From: Acidobacteriota bacterium | GTDB taxonomy: Bacteria; Acidobacteriota; Terriglobia; Acidiferrales; UBA7541 | Assembly: GCA_003224135.1 (NCBI GenBank) | Contig: QHYO01000046.1 | Coordinates: 1 to 29,011, forward strand | DNA: 29,011 nucleotides | Direction: 5' to 3' | Shown here: piece after piece, positions 16,422 through 24,395 of the stretch | Layout: every line of letters starts with the position of its first letter | Numbering within the stretch: the first letter of the stretch is position 1 | Notes under the pieces: model-generated | Told to the model about the DNA's origin: nothing | The model's database searches: none | What the model saw: only the letters and a program-made list of their open reading frames with translations | Made by a program: the position numbers and the translations under genes

Positions 16422-17338
16422 GAAATACGCACTCGCGGATCCACGACGGAATAAATGGCATCGGTGAGCAAGTTCACCAAAACGTAGGAAAGAGAAATCA
16501 CCAGGATACATCCTTGCAAAAGCGGATAATCGCGCGCCGAAATTGCCTGGACGGTCAGGCGGCCGATGCCGGGCCAGGAAAAAATCGTCTCGGTTACGAT
16601 GGTTCCGGCGAGAAGGGTACCGAACTGCAAGCCGAGAATGGTGATGATGGGGATCAGTGCGTTGCGCAGGCCATGGCGAAAAAGTACGGCAGTCGTGCTG
16701 AGTCCCTTTGCGCGAGCGGTGCGTATGTAATCGGCGGAAAGTTCTTCGAGCATTGCGCCGCGAACCATGCGAGTGAGAATTGCCGCGAGCGCGGCACCAA
16801 GCGTCGCGGCGGGCAAGACGTAGCTGCCGAGTCCATTCCTTCCGGACACAGGCAATAGACCAATTTCAATGGAGAAAAGAAGGATCAACAGTGGACCAAG
16901 CGCGAAATTGGGAATCGCAAGTCCAAAAAGCGTGAAAACGCCGATGAGGCGATCGGGCGTTTGGCCACGACGATGCGCTGCCAGGACACCCGCAGGAATG
17001 GCGATCGCAGCGCAGACAAGCAACGCTAGAAACGCCAACTGCAAGGTGGCTGGGTAACGTTCAAAAATAATTTGACGCACGGGAGCCTGAAACTTGAAGG
17101 ACTGCCCGAGATCGCCGCGGAAAAGTCCGAGAAGATAATGGCCGTACTGCAGGCCGAGCGGCTGATCGAGGCCCAAAGAATGCCGCAACTGCGCCGCCGC
17201 GCCGGGCGCTGCGCCTTCACCAAGCATCTGCTCCACAGGATCGCCTGGAACAATGTGAATCATCAAAAAGACGAGCGTGAGCACCAGCCACAGGGCGGGC
17301 AGGGTGAGCAGAAATCGCTTGAGGAGATGGCGGAGCAT
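16418..17338 (-). CDS. ABC transporter permease, DppB/OppB type
   Basis: The 306-residue membrane protein starts with the family's N-terminal helix (LLTLPALWLVLTLVFLMIHIVPGDP), where the IPGDP-like ending is typical. The periplasmic region contains QYGHYLLGLFRGDLGQS, and the transport domain carries an EAA loop (DYIRTARAKGLST, HGLRNALIP) and the C-terminal VDPRVRI. It begins 11 bp after the stop of the CNNM/HlyC gene and overlaps the DppC-type gene by 4 bp. No clear Shine-Dalgarno is visible before its ATG, so it may depend on ribosomes arriving from the upstream gene. It should pair with the DppC-type subunit; ATPase and binding protein must be encoded elsewhere. Confidence 0.93.
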   Translation of the reverse strand: MLRHLLKRFLLTLPALWLVLTLVFLMIHIVPGDPVEQMLGEGAAPGAAAQLRHSLGLDQPLGLQYGHYLLGLFRGDLGQSFKFQAPVRQIIFERYPATLQLAFLALLVCAAIAIPAGVLAAHRRGQTPDRLIGVFTLFGLAIPNFALGPLLILLFSIEIGLLPVSGRNGLGSYVLPAATLGAALAAILTRMVRGAMLEELSADYIRTARAKGLSTTAVLFRHGLRNALIPIITILGLQFGTLLAGTIVTETIFSWPGIGRLTVQAISARDYPLLQGCILVISLSYVLVNLLTDAIYSVVDPRVRIS

Positions 17339-17349
17339 CGGAAAAGGAA

Positions 17350-18747
17350 TTATGACCGGGAAACGGTGGACTTTGCGGCTTTTCGTGGAGAAGTTTCGGA
17401 GTGGTTATTCTTCTTGCCTTCAGCCGGAGTAACGCGTTCCATTTTTACGCGTGCGACGCGTCTCCCGTCCATTTCCGCAATCGTGAAGCGCAAATCACCA
17501 TGGACGAAACTTTCACCGCCGCTGGGAATGAATCCCAGCTGATCAAGAACAAAGCCGCCAACGGTGGCGTATGCCGGATCTTCGGGAATGGTGATGCCAT
17601 ACTGCGCTTCCAAATCACGCACGTTTAACGCGGCGTCGAAGATGACGGCGCCGTCAGACAAAGTGAGCGGTTTTTCGACGACGTCGAACTCATCGTGAAT
17701 TTCGCCCACCACCTGTTCGAGAATATCTTCGAGAGTAACAAGTCCCAAGAGGCTGCCGAATTCGTCCACGACGACGGCCATGCCGGTGCGGCGAGTTCGC
17801 AACTCCTCGAGCAACTCGCTTGCAGGCTTGGTTTCCGGCACGATCAGCACTTCGCGCAAAATGCGGCGCAGGTCAAACGGCTGCGGAGGAAGGCCTTCGG
17901 CAGCGCGGAGCTCGCGACTCTGCAAAACCCAGAGCATGTCCTTGATGTGCACGAAGCCAAGGATATGGTCGACCGTGCCGCGATAGACGGGAATTCGTGA
18001 GCGTTGCGTGGTGGCAAACGCGCGAAGAACTTCGTCGAATTCGGCTTCGATAGGGAGAATGTGCATGTCCGGGCGCGGAACCATAATTTCGCGGACCTGG
18101 ACCTGGCCAAGTTCGATGGCGCTGAGGACGACTCGTTCTTCACTGGGTGCAAGCAGACCACGTTCGCGAGCCTGCTGAATCTGAATCTGCAACTCTTCGG
18201 TAGAGTGCGCGACACCGTGGCCTGCCTGCGGCGAAACTCCCATGGCGGTGATGATTTTCCCGGAAACGCGATCGAGCAAATCGATGGCCCAGCGAAAAGT
18301 GTTCAGGAACCAATGGAAAGGGCGAGCAATGAGAAGCGCGACGCGTTCGGCACGTGCGAGGCTGACCGTTTTGGGGACCAGTTCGCCGATTACCACGTGC
18401 AGCGCGGTAAGGAGAATGAACGCGGAAGTAAGCGCAAGTGCGTGAGCCAGCATGGCCGAACGCGCTCCCGGAATTCCCGGCCATAAAGATTGGAAAAATT
18501 TGGCAAGAGTGGATTCGCCGAGCGCGCCGAGGGCGAGGCTGGTGAGCGTGATTCCGAGTTGCACGCCCGACACGACGCGATGAAGATCAGCGACCAGGCC
18601 TTCGACGATTTTGGCTCGCGCATTTCCCTTTGCGACGAGCTGACGGACACGGGACAGGCGCACGGCGACCAGCGAGAATTCGGCAGCCGCGAAAAATCCG
18701 TTGAGCAGGACGAGAAAAAGCACACCAATCAGGCGAACGACAAACAT
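17350..18747 (-). CDS. CNNM/HlyC-CorC family membrane protein with CBS pair
   Basis: The 465-residue protein has a DUF21 transmembrane domain of about three to four helices (MFVVRLIGVLFLVLLNGFF, and the conserved FAAAEFSLVAVR and HVVIGELVPK). It continues with a linker (ERVVLSAIELGQVQVREIMV), two CBS domains (RSRIPVYRG, GFVHIKDML, MAVVVDEFGSLLGLVTLEDI) and a CorC_HlyC C-terminal domain (YATVGGFVLDQLGFIP). Relatives are implicated in magnesium or other divalent-cation export. They were once called hemolysins, but no toxin role is implied. The ATG at 18747 was chosen because it gives the family's N-terminus; its AAGGAG is 12 bases away, farther than ideal, and an in-frame extension to 18846 looks non-coding. 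It leads an operon with the two ABC permeases. Confidence 0.93.
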   Translation of the reverse strand: MFVVRLIGVLFLVLLNGFFAAAEFSLVAVRLSRVRQLVAKGNARAKIVEGLVADLHRVVSGVQLGITLTSLALGALGESTLAKFFQSLWPGIPGARSAMLAHALALTSAFILLTALHVVIGELVPKTVSLARAERVALLIARPFHWFLNTFRWAIDLLDRVSGKIITAMGVSPQAGHGVAHSTEELQIQIQQARERGLLAPSEERVVLSAIELGQVQVREIMVPRPDMHILPIEAEFDEVLRAFATTQRSRIPVYRGTVDHILGFVHIKDMLWVLQSRELRAAEGLPPQPFDLRRILREVLIVPETKPASELLEELRTRRTGMAVVVDEFGSLLGLVTLEDILEQVVGEIHDEFDVVEKPLTLSDGAVIFDAALNVRDLEAQYGITIPEDPAYATVGGFVLDQLGFIPSGGESFVHGDLRFTIAEMDGRRVARVKMERVTPAEGKKNNHSETSPRKAAKSTVSRS

Positions 18748-18942
18748 TCCGTGCGGATGCTCCTTCGCTGCTTCGACCGGCTGGCGGTCATCTTCGAATT
18801 GTAATTGTATCAGTAGAAGAACTGCACCATAGCATGTTGTGGACACGTTGTGCGAATCGCGAGATGTTCTCCCGTTGCGCAGCCAGAATGCGTACTTTAA
18901 ACTTATTGTTTACATCTTTTTCGAGGAAATAATCTGCGAGTC

Positions 18943-21390
18943 TTGCTGCGCATTGCCGGTTGGATCCTGGCTGTTCTGATCGCCGTCGTTGGTGGAGTGG
19001 CGTGGTGGCTGTTGATACGACCGCTGCCACAGGTGGATGGAACGGCTTCCCTGCCTGGTCTGCAGAAAGAAGTGACTGTTGAGCGCGATGTTTGGGGGAT
19101 TCCGCACATTCGCGCGGGTTCGCTTGCGGACATGGCGGAAGCGCAGGGGTATGTGATGGCGCAAGACCGGCTGTTCCAGATGGATGTGCTGCGACGAGTG
19201 GCGCGCGGACAGCTTTCGGAAATTGTAGGATCGAAGGCGATTCCTCTGGACAAGCAATTCAGGCTGCTGCGATTCGGACCGGCCGCCGAACGCGACGCTG
19301 CTCTTCTCGACGAAGAATCGCGAACCGCGATGGATGCGTACGCCCGGGGCGTAAATAAGTTTATCGAGCAGCACCAGAGTAAGCTGCCTGTTGAATTCAC
19401 GCTTCTGAAATACAAACCTCAGCCGTGGCGGCCTGCGGATTCGCTCGCAATCTCCGGATACATGTACCAAACACTGACCAATACCTGGGAAGACGAACTT
19501 GACCGGGCGCAGGTGACGGCTCGCGTTGGAGCGGATCGCGCGAAAGCGCTGTATGCGCAGGATGCGGCGCTTGATCATTTTGTGGTAGGCGATCCGGATC
19601 GGCCCGGCGATGGCGCGCAACGTTCGGGTAACAATCCCGACGACGAAGATGACGATGACGATATGGCGCAGGACTCTGTGCTGAAAGCGAGCGCGAAATC
19701 ACCCGGCGTTGATCACCAGGATCTGAGCTATGCCGATCTGACTTCAGCGCTGGACCCGGCAATCGTGGAGTGGGTGGGAAAGTCTCGGCGCGACATTCGG
19801 CACGCGCTGGGGAGTAACAATTGGGTGGTGAGCGGCGAGCACACGGCGACGGGCAAGCCTCTTCTGGCGAATGATACTCATCTGGAGTTAAGCGTTCCGC
19901 CGATCTGGTACCAGATGCATTTGACGTGCCCGGGCTGGAATGTGAAAGGGTTCACGCTGCCTGGCGCGCCGATGGTGGTGATTGGTCACAACGACCGGAT
20001 TGCGTGGGGATTTACGAACAATGGCGCGGACGTACAGGACCTTTACATAGAGACGTTTAATCCTGCGCGGCCTGATGAATACAAAGTAAATGGAAAATGG
20101 CTGAAGGCGCAGCTCGTGGATGAGCTTATCCACGTGAAGGGCGCTGCCGACGAGCATTTACGCGTCGTGGTGACCCGCCACGGTCCGGTGATGAGGCAGT
20201 CCGGCGACACGGGCTACGCGTTGCGCTGGACCGCGACCGAGCCCGGCGGCCTTGCGAATACTTACAACCGGTTGGGAAAGGCACAGAACTGGAAAGAGTT
20301 TCGCGAAATCATGAAAAGCGTCTGGGGACCAGCGCAGAATGTCGTATATGCGGACGTGAACGGGAATATTGGATACGTGATGGCGGCGCGCGTGCCCATT
20401 CGAAAAAAAGGCCACGGAGAAGTTCCGGTTCCTGGCGACACCGACATCTATGAATGGAAGGGATACATCCCGTTTGAGGAATTGCCGCAGGCGTTCAATC
20501 CCGAAGATGGATTGATCGTTACTGCAAATGCGCGCGTGGTTGGGCCGGATTACATACCGTACCTCACTGATCATTGGGAAGAGCCTTACCGGACCGCGCG
20601 GATTTGGGATCTTGTGCATGACAGACATGACCTGCGGCCTGACGATATGTTGAAGGTGCAGACTGATGCGTACAGCTATCCAGATGTGTTTCTTGCGGAG
20701 CAGCTCGTGCCCGCGGCAAAAGTCGCGGCGCCGAAAGATTCACGTACGCAGAAACTGATTGGATTAGCGAGGGATTGGAACGGAATTGCGGATGCGGATT
20801 CGACGGTTGTCCCTTTTCTTGAAGGCACACGGCGCGCGGCGCTGAAGTTGATTTTGCAGCCGGTCCTTGGGGATGATACGGAACTCTATCAATGGCGGAG
20901 CATGGCTTTTCTGCAGCGTGTGCTGACGGAGCGACCGGCGGCGTGGCTTCCCGCGGCATACAAAAGCTACGATGAACTACTCGTGGCGGCAGCGGATGAA
21001 TCCGTGAAGAGCTTGGAAAAAAACAGCGGGAGCGCGCGCGTGGAAGATTGGCCGTGGAAGCGCTTTGATTCGCTGGAGATTCTGCATCCGATTGGCCATG
21101 CGGGCTGGCTGCAGAAAATGTTCAGCATTACCGACAAGCCACAGAGCGGGACAAGCTTTAGCCCGCGAGCAGCGACGCGGCACCACGGTCCGGCCATGCG
21201 ATTGGTGGCAAGCGTTGGCGACTGGGACAATTCGTTGATGGTGATTCCCGGCGGACAGAGCGGGCAGCTTGGAAGCAGCCATTACGCGGATCAATTTCGC
21301 TATTGGTATGACGGAAAACCCGTGGTCGCGCCATTCACTGATGCCGCGGAAGCCGCGATTCGCAAACACACGCTGACCCTAAAGCCGTGA
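18943..21390 (+). CDS. Penicillin-acylase-family (Ntn-hydrolase) protein
   Basis: The 815-residue protein matches the penicillin G acylase / acyl-homoserine-lactone acylase family, whose precursor is cut into alpha and beta chains with a beta-chain N-terminal serine as nucleophile. A membrane anchor or signal spans about residues 5-25. The alpha-chain motifs VERDVWGIPHIRA and EAQGYVMAQDRLFQMD are clear. The beta chain begins at S291 in HALGSNNWVVSG, with the conserved TNNGADVQDL at about 359-368. Between them lies an acidic run (residues 233-240) in what should be the removed spacer. The annotated TTG at 18943 lacks a good ribosome site; a CTG at 18934 has GAGGAA 5 bases upstream and may be the real start. 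Substrates could be acyl-homoserine lactones or other amides, which the sequence does not settle. Confidence 0.92.
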   Translation: MLRIAGWILAVLIAVVGGVAWWLLIRPLPQVDGTASLPGLQKEVTVERDVWGIPHIRAGSLADMAEAQGYVMAQDRLFQMDVLRRVARGQLSEIVGSKAIPLDKQFRLLRFGPAAERDAALLDEESRTAMDAYARGVNKFIEQHQSKLPVEFTLLKYKPQPWRPADSLAISGYMYQTLTNTWEDELDRAQVTARVGADRAKALYAQDAALDHFVVGDPDRPGDGAQRSGNNPDDEDDDDDMAQDSVLKASAKSPGVDHQDLSYADLTSALDPAIVEWVGKSRRDIRHALGSNNWVVSGEHTATGKPLLANDTHLELSVPPIWYQMHLTCPGWNVKGFTLPGAPMVVIGHNDRIAWGFTNNGADVQDLYIETFNPARPDEYKVNGKWLKAQLVDELIHVKGAADEHLRVVVTRHGPVMRQSGDTGYALRWTATEPGGLANTYNRLGKAQNWKEFREIMKSVWGPAQNVVYADVNGNIGYVMAARVPIRKKGHGEVPVPGDTDIYEWKGYIPFEELPQAFNPEDGLIVTANARVVGPDYIPYLTDHWEEPYRTARIWDLVHDRHDLRPDDMLKVQTDAYSYPDVFLAEQLVPAAKVAAPKDSRTQKLIGLARDWNGIADADSTVVPFLEGTRRAALKLILQPVLGDDTELYQWRSMAFLQRVLTERPAAWLPAAYKSYDELLVAAADESVKSLEKNSGSARVEDWPWKRFDSLEILHPIGHAGWLQKMFSITDKPQSGTSFSPRAATRHHGPAMRLVASVGDWDNSLMVIPGGQSGQLGSSHYADQFRYWYDGKPVVAPFTDAAEAAIRKHTLTLKP

Positions 21391-21399
21391 AGAAAGTTT

Positions 21400-21436
21400 G
21401 CCGAAGTGCATAAAGCAATTGTTTCGGTTCTTCGGC
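21400..21436. repeat. 7-bp inverted repeat after the acylase gene
   Basis: GCCGAAG (21400-21406) is repeated inverted as CTTCGGC (21430-21436) with 23 bases between. It follows the acylase stop by 9 bp, but no T run follows, so it is a weak terminator candidate at best. It overlaps the proposed xseB promoter. Confidence 0.35.
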
Positions 21437-21448
21437 GTGCCTTAGAAT
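21419..21448 (+). promoter_or_regulatory. Possible promoter of the xseB-ispA-tlyA-nadK run
   Basis: TTGTTT (21419-21424) and TAGAAT (21443-21448) are 18 bp apart and point toward xseB, with about 100 bases to its start. The -10 is good and the -35 weak. Confidence 0.4.
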
Positions 21449-21556
21449 GCTGTGGGGAACCGCCCCTTGAGATTTCGAAGTCAATCGGGACGGTGGACGA
21501 ATCTATTTTCGTTTTGCGAGCGCTGCCAGAATTGAGCGCCGCTTGAAAAAGGCCGC

Positions 21557-21829
21557 GTGAATACTCCAGCTCCGAAAAGACCAGAACCGCAGAAAAAGCC
21601 GGACTTCGAGCGCTCGCTAGCGCGTCTCGAAGAGGTCGTTCGCAAACTGGAAAGCCCGCAACTTTCGCTGGATGAAGCCATGAAACTCTTTGAAGAGGGC
21701 GTTGAATTGTCGCGCGAATGCCAGAAGCAATTGGAAGAAGCCGAGGGCAAGGTCGAGATTCTGCTGCAGAAGGCGGACGGCAAACTGGTGGCGCAGCCGT
21801 TTGAACCTGAAGGCAATGGCGAAGCGTGA
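21557..21829 (+). CDS. xseB: Exodeoxyribonuclease VII small subunit
   Basis: The 90-residue product is the XseB subunit, which binds the large XseA subunit to make a single-strand DNA exonuclease used in repair. The helical core is clear: FERSLARLEEVVRKLESPQ, LSLDEAMKLFEEGVELS, then CQKQLEEAEGKVEIL. A short proline- and lysine-rich leader precedes it. The start is GTG at 21557 with an AAAAGG-type ribosome site upstream. XseA is not adjacent, unlike in many genomes. The gene is 52 bp upstream of ispA, an arrangement common across bacteria. Confidence 0.95.
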   Translation: MNTPAPKRPEPQKKPDFERSLARLEEVVRKLESPQLSLDEAMKLFEEGVELSRECQKQLEEAEGKVEILLQKADGKLVAQPFEPEGNGEA

Positions 21830-21881
21830 TCTGCACACTCGCGCTCGAATGGTCTGCACAATACGGGACACCATCTCCCCG

Positions 21882-22763
21882 ATGAATCTCCCCGCGTTTT
21901 TTGAAGAAGATTTGCACTTGGTGGATGCCGCGCTGCAGCGGTCGATGCCGGCGGCAGACGCGCCGCCGCAGTCGATTCACCGAGCAATGCGCTACAGCGT
22001 CTTCGCGGGTGGCAAGCGAATCCGGCCGATTCTTTGTCTTGAGACCGCCCGTATCTTTGCGCAGGACGTTGGGCCAGCACTACATCCCGCGTGTGCGATC
22101 GAATTTATCCACACCTATTCGCTGATTCACGACGATTTGCCTGCTCTTGATAACGATGACCTGCGACGCGGCAAGCCCACGTGTCACAAGCAATTCGGTG
22201 AGGCCATCGCGATACTGGCGGGAGATGCCCTGCTCACACTGGCGTTCGAAACACTTGGAGCGACCCCAGTCAATGCGGAACTGCGCGTAAAGATGCTCAC
22301 GGAAATTGCAACGTCGGCAGGAACGATGAACGGAATGGTCGGCGGGCAGGTTGCGGACCTCGAAGCGGAGGGCAAAACCGTCGGCCCGGAGACGCTCGAA
22401 TATATTCACCGTTCGAAGACGGCGGCGCTGATTCGTGCTTCGATCACCGCGGGAGCGATTTGTGCTAGAGCGCCAGAGGAAGAGATCGCTCGGCTGCGGC
22501 AATTTGGCGAAACGATTGGCTGGGCGTTTCAGGTTACGGACGACATTCTGGATGTTGAAGAGTCTTCGGCGGCGCTCGGAAAAACGGCCGGCAAGGACAT
22601 TGCGCAGCAGAAAGCGACTTATCCTGCAGTTTTTGGCTTGGAACGCTCACACGAAATCGCGAACGAACTTTCTTCAAACGCGATTACCGACCTGGCTAGC
22701 TATGGCGCGCGCGCCGCGCGGCTTCGCGAAATCGCGGAATTTCTGGTTCATCGGCGCACTTGA
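21882..22763 (+). CDS. ispA: Farnesyl/geranylgeranyl diphosphate synthase (polyprenyl synthetase)
   Basis: The 293-residue enzyme condenses isopentenyl diphosphate with allylic diphosphates to make C15 or C20 isoprenoid precursors for quinones, cell-wall carrier lipids and similar products. The first aspartate-rich motif is DDLPALD within HDDLPALDNDDLRRG (83-97) and the second is DDILD (220-224). GGKRIRP (43-49) and GQVADL (155-160) are also family features. The ATG at 21882 gives the usual N-terminus, but no strong ribosome site precedes it; ATGs at 21816 and 21849 would extend the chain and the first would overlap xseB. Chain length of the product cannot be read with certainty. No dxs gene lies next to it. 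Confidence 0.93.
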   Translation: MNLPAFFEEDLHLVDAALQRSMPAADAPPQSIHRAMRYSVFAGGKRIRPILCLETARIFAQDVGPALHPACAIEFIHTYSLIHDDLPALDNDDLRRGKPTCHKQFGEAIAILAGDALLTLAFETLGATPVNAELRVKMLTEIATSAGTMNGMVGGQVADLEAEGKTVGPETLEYIHRSKTAALIRASITAGAICARAPEEEIARLRQFGETIGWAFQVTDDILDVEESSAALGKTAGKDIAQQKATYPAVFGLERSHEIANELSSNAITDLASYGARAARLREIAEFLVHRRT

Positions 22764-22787
22764 TCTGACGAATCATTTCTCTTCCCC

Positions 22788-23471
22788 ATGACATCGCGCA
22801 CAGACCGCATACGCCTGGACGTGCTCATTTTTGAGCGCGGGCTGGCGGGTTCGCGGGAAAAGGCGCAGGCAATGATTCTTGCCGGAGAAGTTTTGGTGAA
22901 CGGCACGGCAGCGGCAAAAGCGGGGCAAGCGGTTGTGCGAGATGCTGTCATTGAGATTCACAGCCGGATTCAGAAATACGTGAGCCGGGGCGGATTCAAG
23001 TTGGAAGGAGCGTTGCAGGATTTCTCCGTCGATCCGGCTGGAAAGGCTTGTCTGGACCTTGGTTCGTCGAATGGCGGGTTTACCGACTGCCTGCTGCAGT
23101 ATGGTGCAAGCCGCGTTTACGCAGTAGACGTCAATGTCGATCAGCTTGATTGGAAGCTACTGCAAGACTCGCGAGTCATCCGGATTAAGAGGAATGCTCG
23201 TGAGCTGGTGCCAAAGGATTTGCCTGAAAAGGTGAGTCTGGTGGTCGCGGACGTCTCGTTCATCTCGGTCACAAAGATTCTGCCGGCGACAATTCCGCTA
23301 GCTGAGCCAGGATCGGATCTTCTGATATTGATCAAGCCGCAGTTCGAATTGCAGCGGGAAGACATTGGGCCAGGCGGAATTGTTTCCGATCCGGCACTCC
23401 ACCAACGGGCGATTGAGCCGGGCGCCGAAGGTAACCAGGAATTTTTTCTCCACGCCCGAAAAACTGTCTAA
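22788..23471 (+). CDS. tlyA: TlyA-family rRNA methyltransferase, internally shortened
   Basis: The 227-residue product has an S4 RNA-binding domain (about 8-70, RLDVLIFERGLAGSREKAQ) and an FtsJ-like methyltransferase domain. The SAM-binding stretch is DLGSSNGGFTDC (90-101); the residue before GG is N, where relatives usually have T or H. Likely catalytic residues are K71, D155 (ADVSF) and K183 (LIKPQFE). Family members 2'-O-methylate cytidines in 16S and 23S rRNA. Near the end, DPALHQRAIE (201-210) jumps straight to PGAEGNQEFFLHARK, missing about 25-30 residues that normally include a strand and the SPI or SPL turn. The rest of the frame is intact. It is 24 bp after ispA and 18 bp before nadK, with no strong ribosome site. 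Function may be reduced. Confidence 0.9.
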   Translation: MTSRTDRIRLDVLIFERGLAGSREKAQAMILAGEVLVNGTAAAKAGQAVVRDAVIEIHSRIQKYVSRGGFKLEGALQDFSVDPAGKACLDLGSSNGGFTDCLLQYGASRVYAVDVNVDQLDWKLLQDSRVIRIKRNARELVPKDLPEKVSLVVADVSFISVTKILPATIPLAEPGSDLLILIKPQFELQREDIGPGGIVSDPALHQRAIEPGAEGNQEFFLHARKTV

Positions 23472-23489
23472 GGTAGAATCGCTGCATCC

Positions 23490-24362
23490 ATGTCTTCCGT
23501 TTCTTTTCGCGCCATTGGAATTTTTTCGCGACCGCGTCGCGCCGACATCACCGACATCGTGCGGCCGCTGCTCGAATGGCTCTCAAAACGCGGGATTCGG
23601 GGAATCTATGACACGGAAACCGCGGCTTCGCTGCGCGACGGGACCGGCGGACGGCCGCGCGAATTGCTTGCACACGAGTCCGACTTGCTTCTAGTGCTTG
23701 GCGGCGATGGCACTTTGCTTGCGGCTGCGCGAGAAGCGGCTCCGCGCGGAATTCCAATTTTGCCAATCAATCTGGGCAGCCTTGGCTTTCTGACCAGCTT
23801 CACGTTGGGCGAGCTTTATCCGGCGCTCGAAGAAACTATTGCGGGCCATCTCACTGCAAGTGAACGCGTCATGTTGACGGCGTCACTGATTCGCGAAGGA
23901 CAGGTAGTGGAATCGCAGCTGGTGCTCAACGAAGCGGTGATCACTAAGGGCGCATTGGCTCGAATGATCGAGATCGAACTCTTGATTGACGAAGATTTTG
24001 TGTGCCGCTACCGGGCGGATGGATTGATTGTTGCAACACCGACGGGGTCAACGGCTTATTCGTTGTCAGCTGGTGGGCCGATTGTGCATCCCGCAGTGGA
24101 CTCCATCATTTTGACGCCTATTTGTCCGCATACGCTCAGCGATCGCCCGCTTGTTGTCGACGATTGCTGTAATGTCGAAATGCGGCTGCGGGGAACCGCG
24201 GAGTCCGTGTATCTCACTCTCGACGGCCAAAAAGGCGTGTTGATGCAGTCTGAAGATCGCGTTTCGATCATTCGCGCAAAAGAACGGCTGAAACTTATTC
24301 AACCGCACCGCAAGTCTTACTACGAGATTCTGCGGAACAAATTGAAGTGGGGCGAAGCGTAA
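23490..24362 (+). CDS. nadK: NAD kinase (ATP- or polyphosphate-dependent)
   Basis: The 290-residue enzyme phosphorylates NAD to NADP in the cytoplasm. The diagnostic GGDGT is at 71-75 in [14 protein letters not shown], the substrate-binding NE at 147-148 (LVLNEAVI), and [20 protein letters not shown] gives the second conserved block. The length is ordinary and the domain looks complete. ATG at 23490 has only a weak GGTAG-like site. It ends the plus-strand run begun by xseB and converges on lysA with 33 bp between stops, where only weak hairpins are seen. Confidence 0.96.
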   Translation: MSSVSFRAIGIFSRPRRADITDIVRPLLEWLSKRGIRGIYDTETAASLRDGTGGRPRELLAHESDLLLVLGGDGTLLAAAREAAPRGIPILPINLGSLGFLTSFTLGELYPALEETIAGHLTASERVMLTASLIREGQVVESQLVLNEAVITKGALARMIEIELLIDEDFVCRYRADGLIVATPTGSTAYSLSAGGPIVHPAVDSIILTPICPHTLSDRPLVVDDCCNVEMRLRGTAESVYLTLDGQKGVLMQSEDRVSIIRAKERLKLIQPHRKSYYEILRNKLKWGEA

Positions 24363-24395
24363 AGAATAGCTTCGAAAATCTTTAGATCGTGGCTA

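Noticed and set aside
24361..24395. Bidirectional terminator between nadK and lysA
   Set aside because: Short complementary stretches (GAAGC/GCTTC and TAAAGA/TCTTTA) exist, but they overlap, are AT-rich or short, and no stable stem with a T run results.
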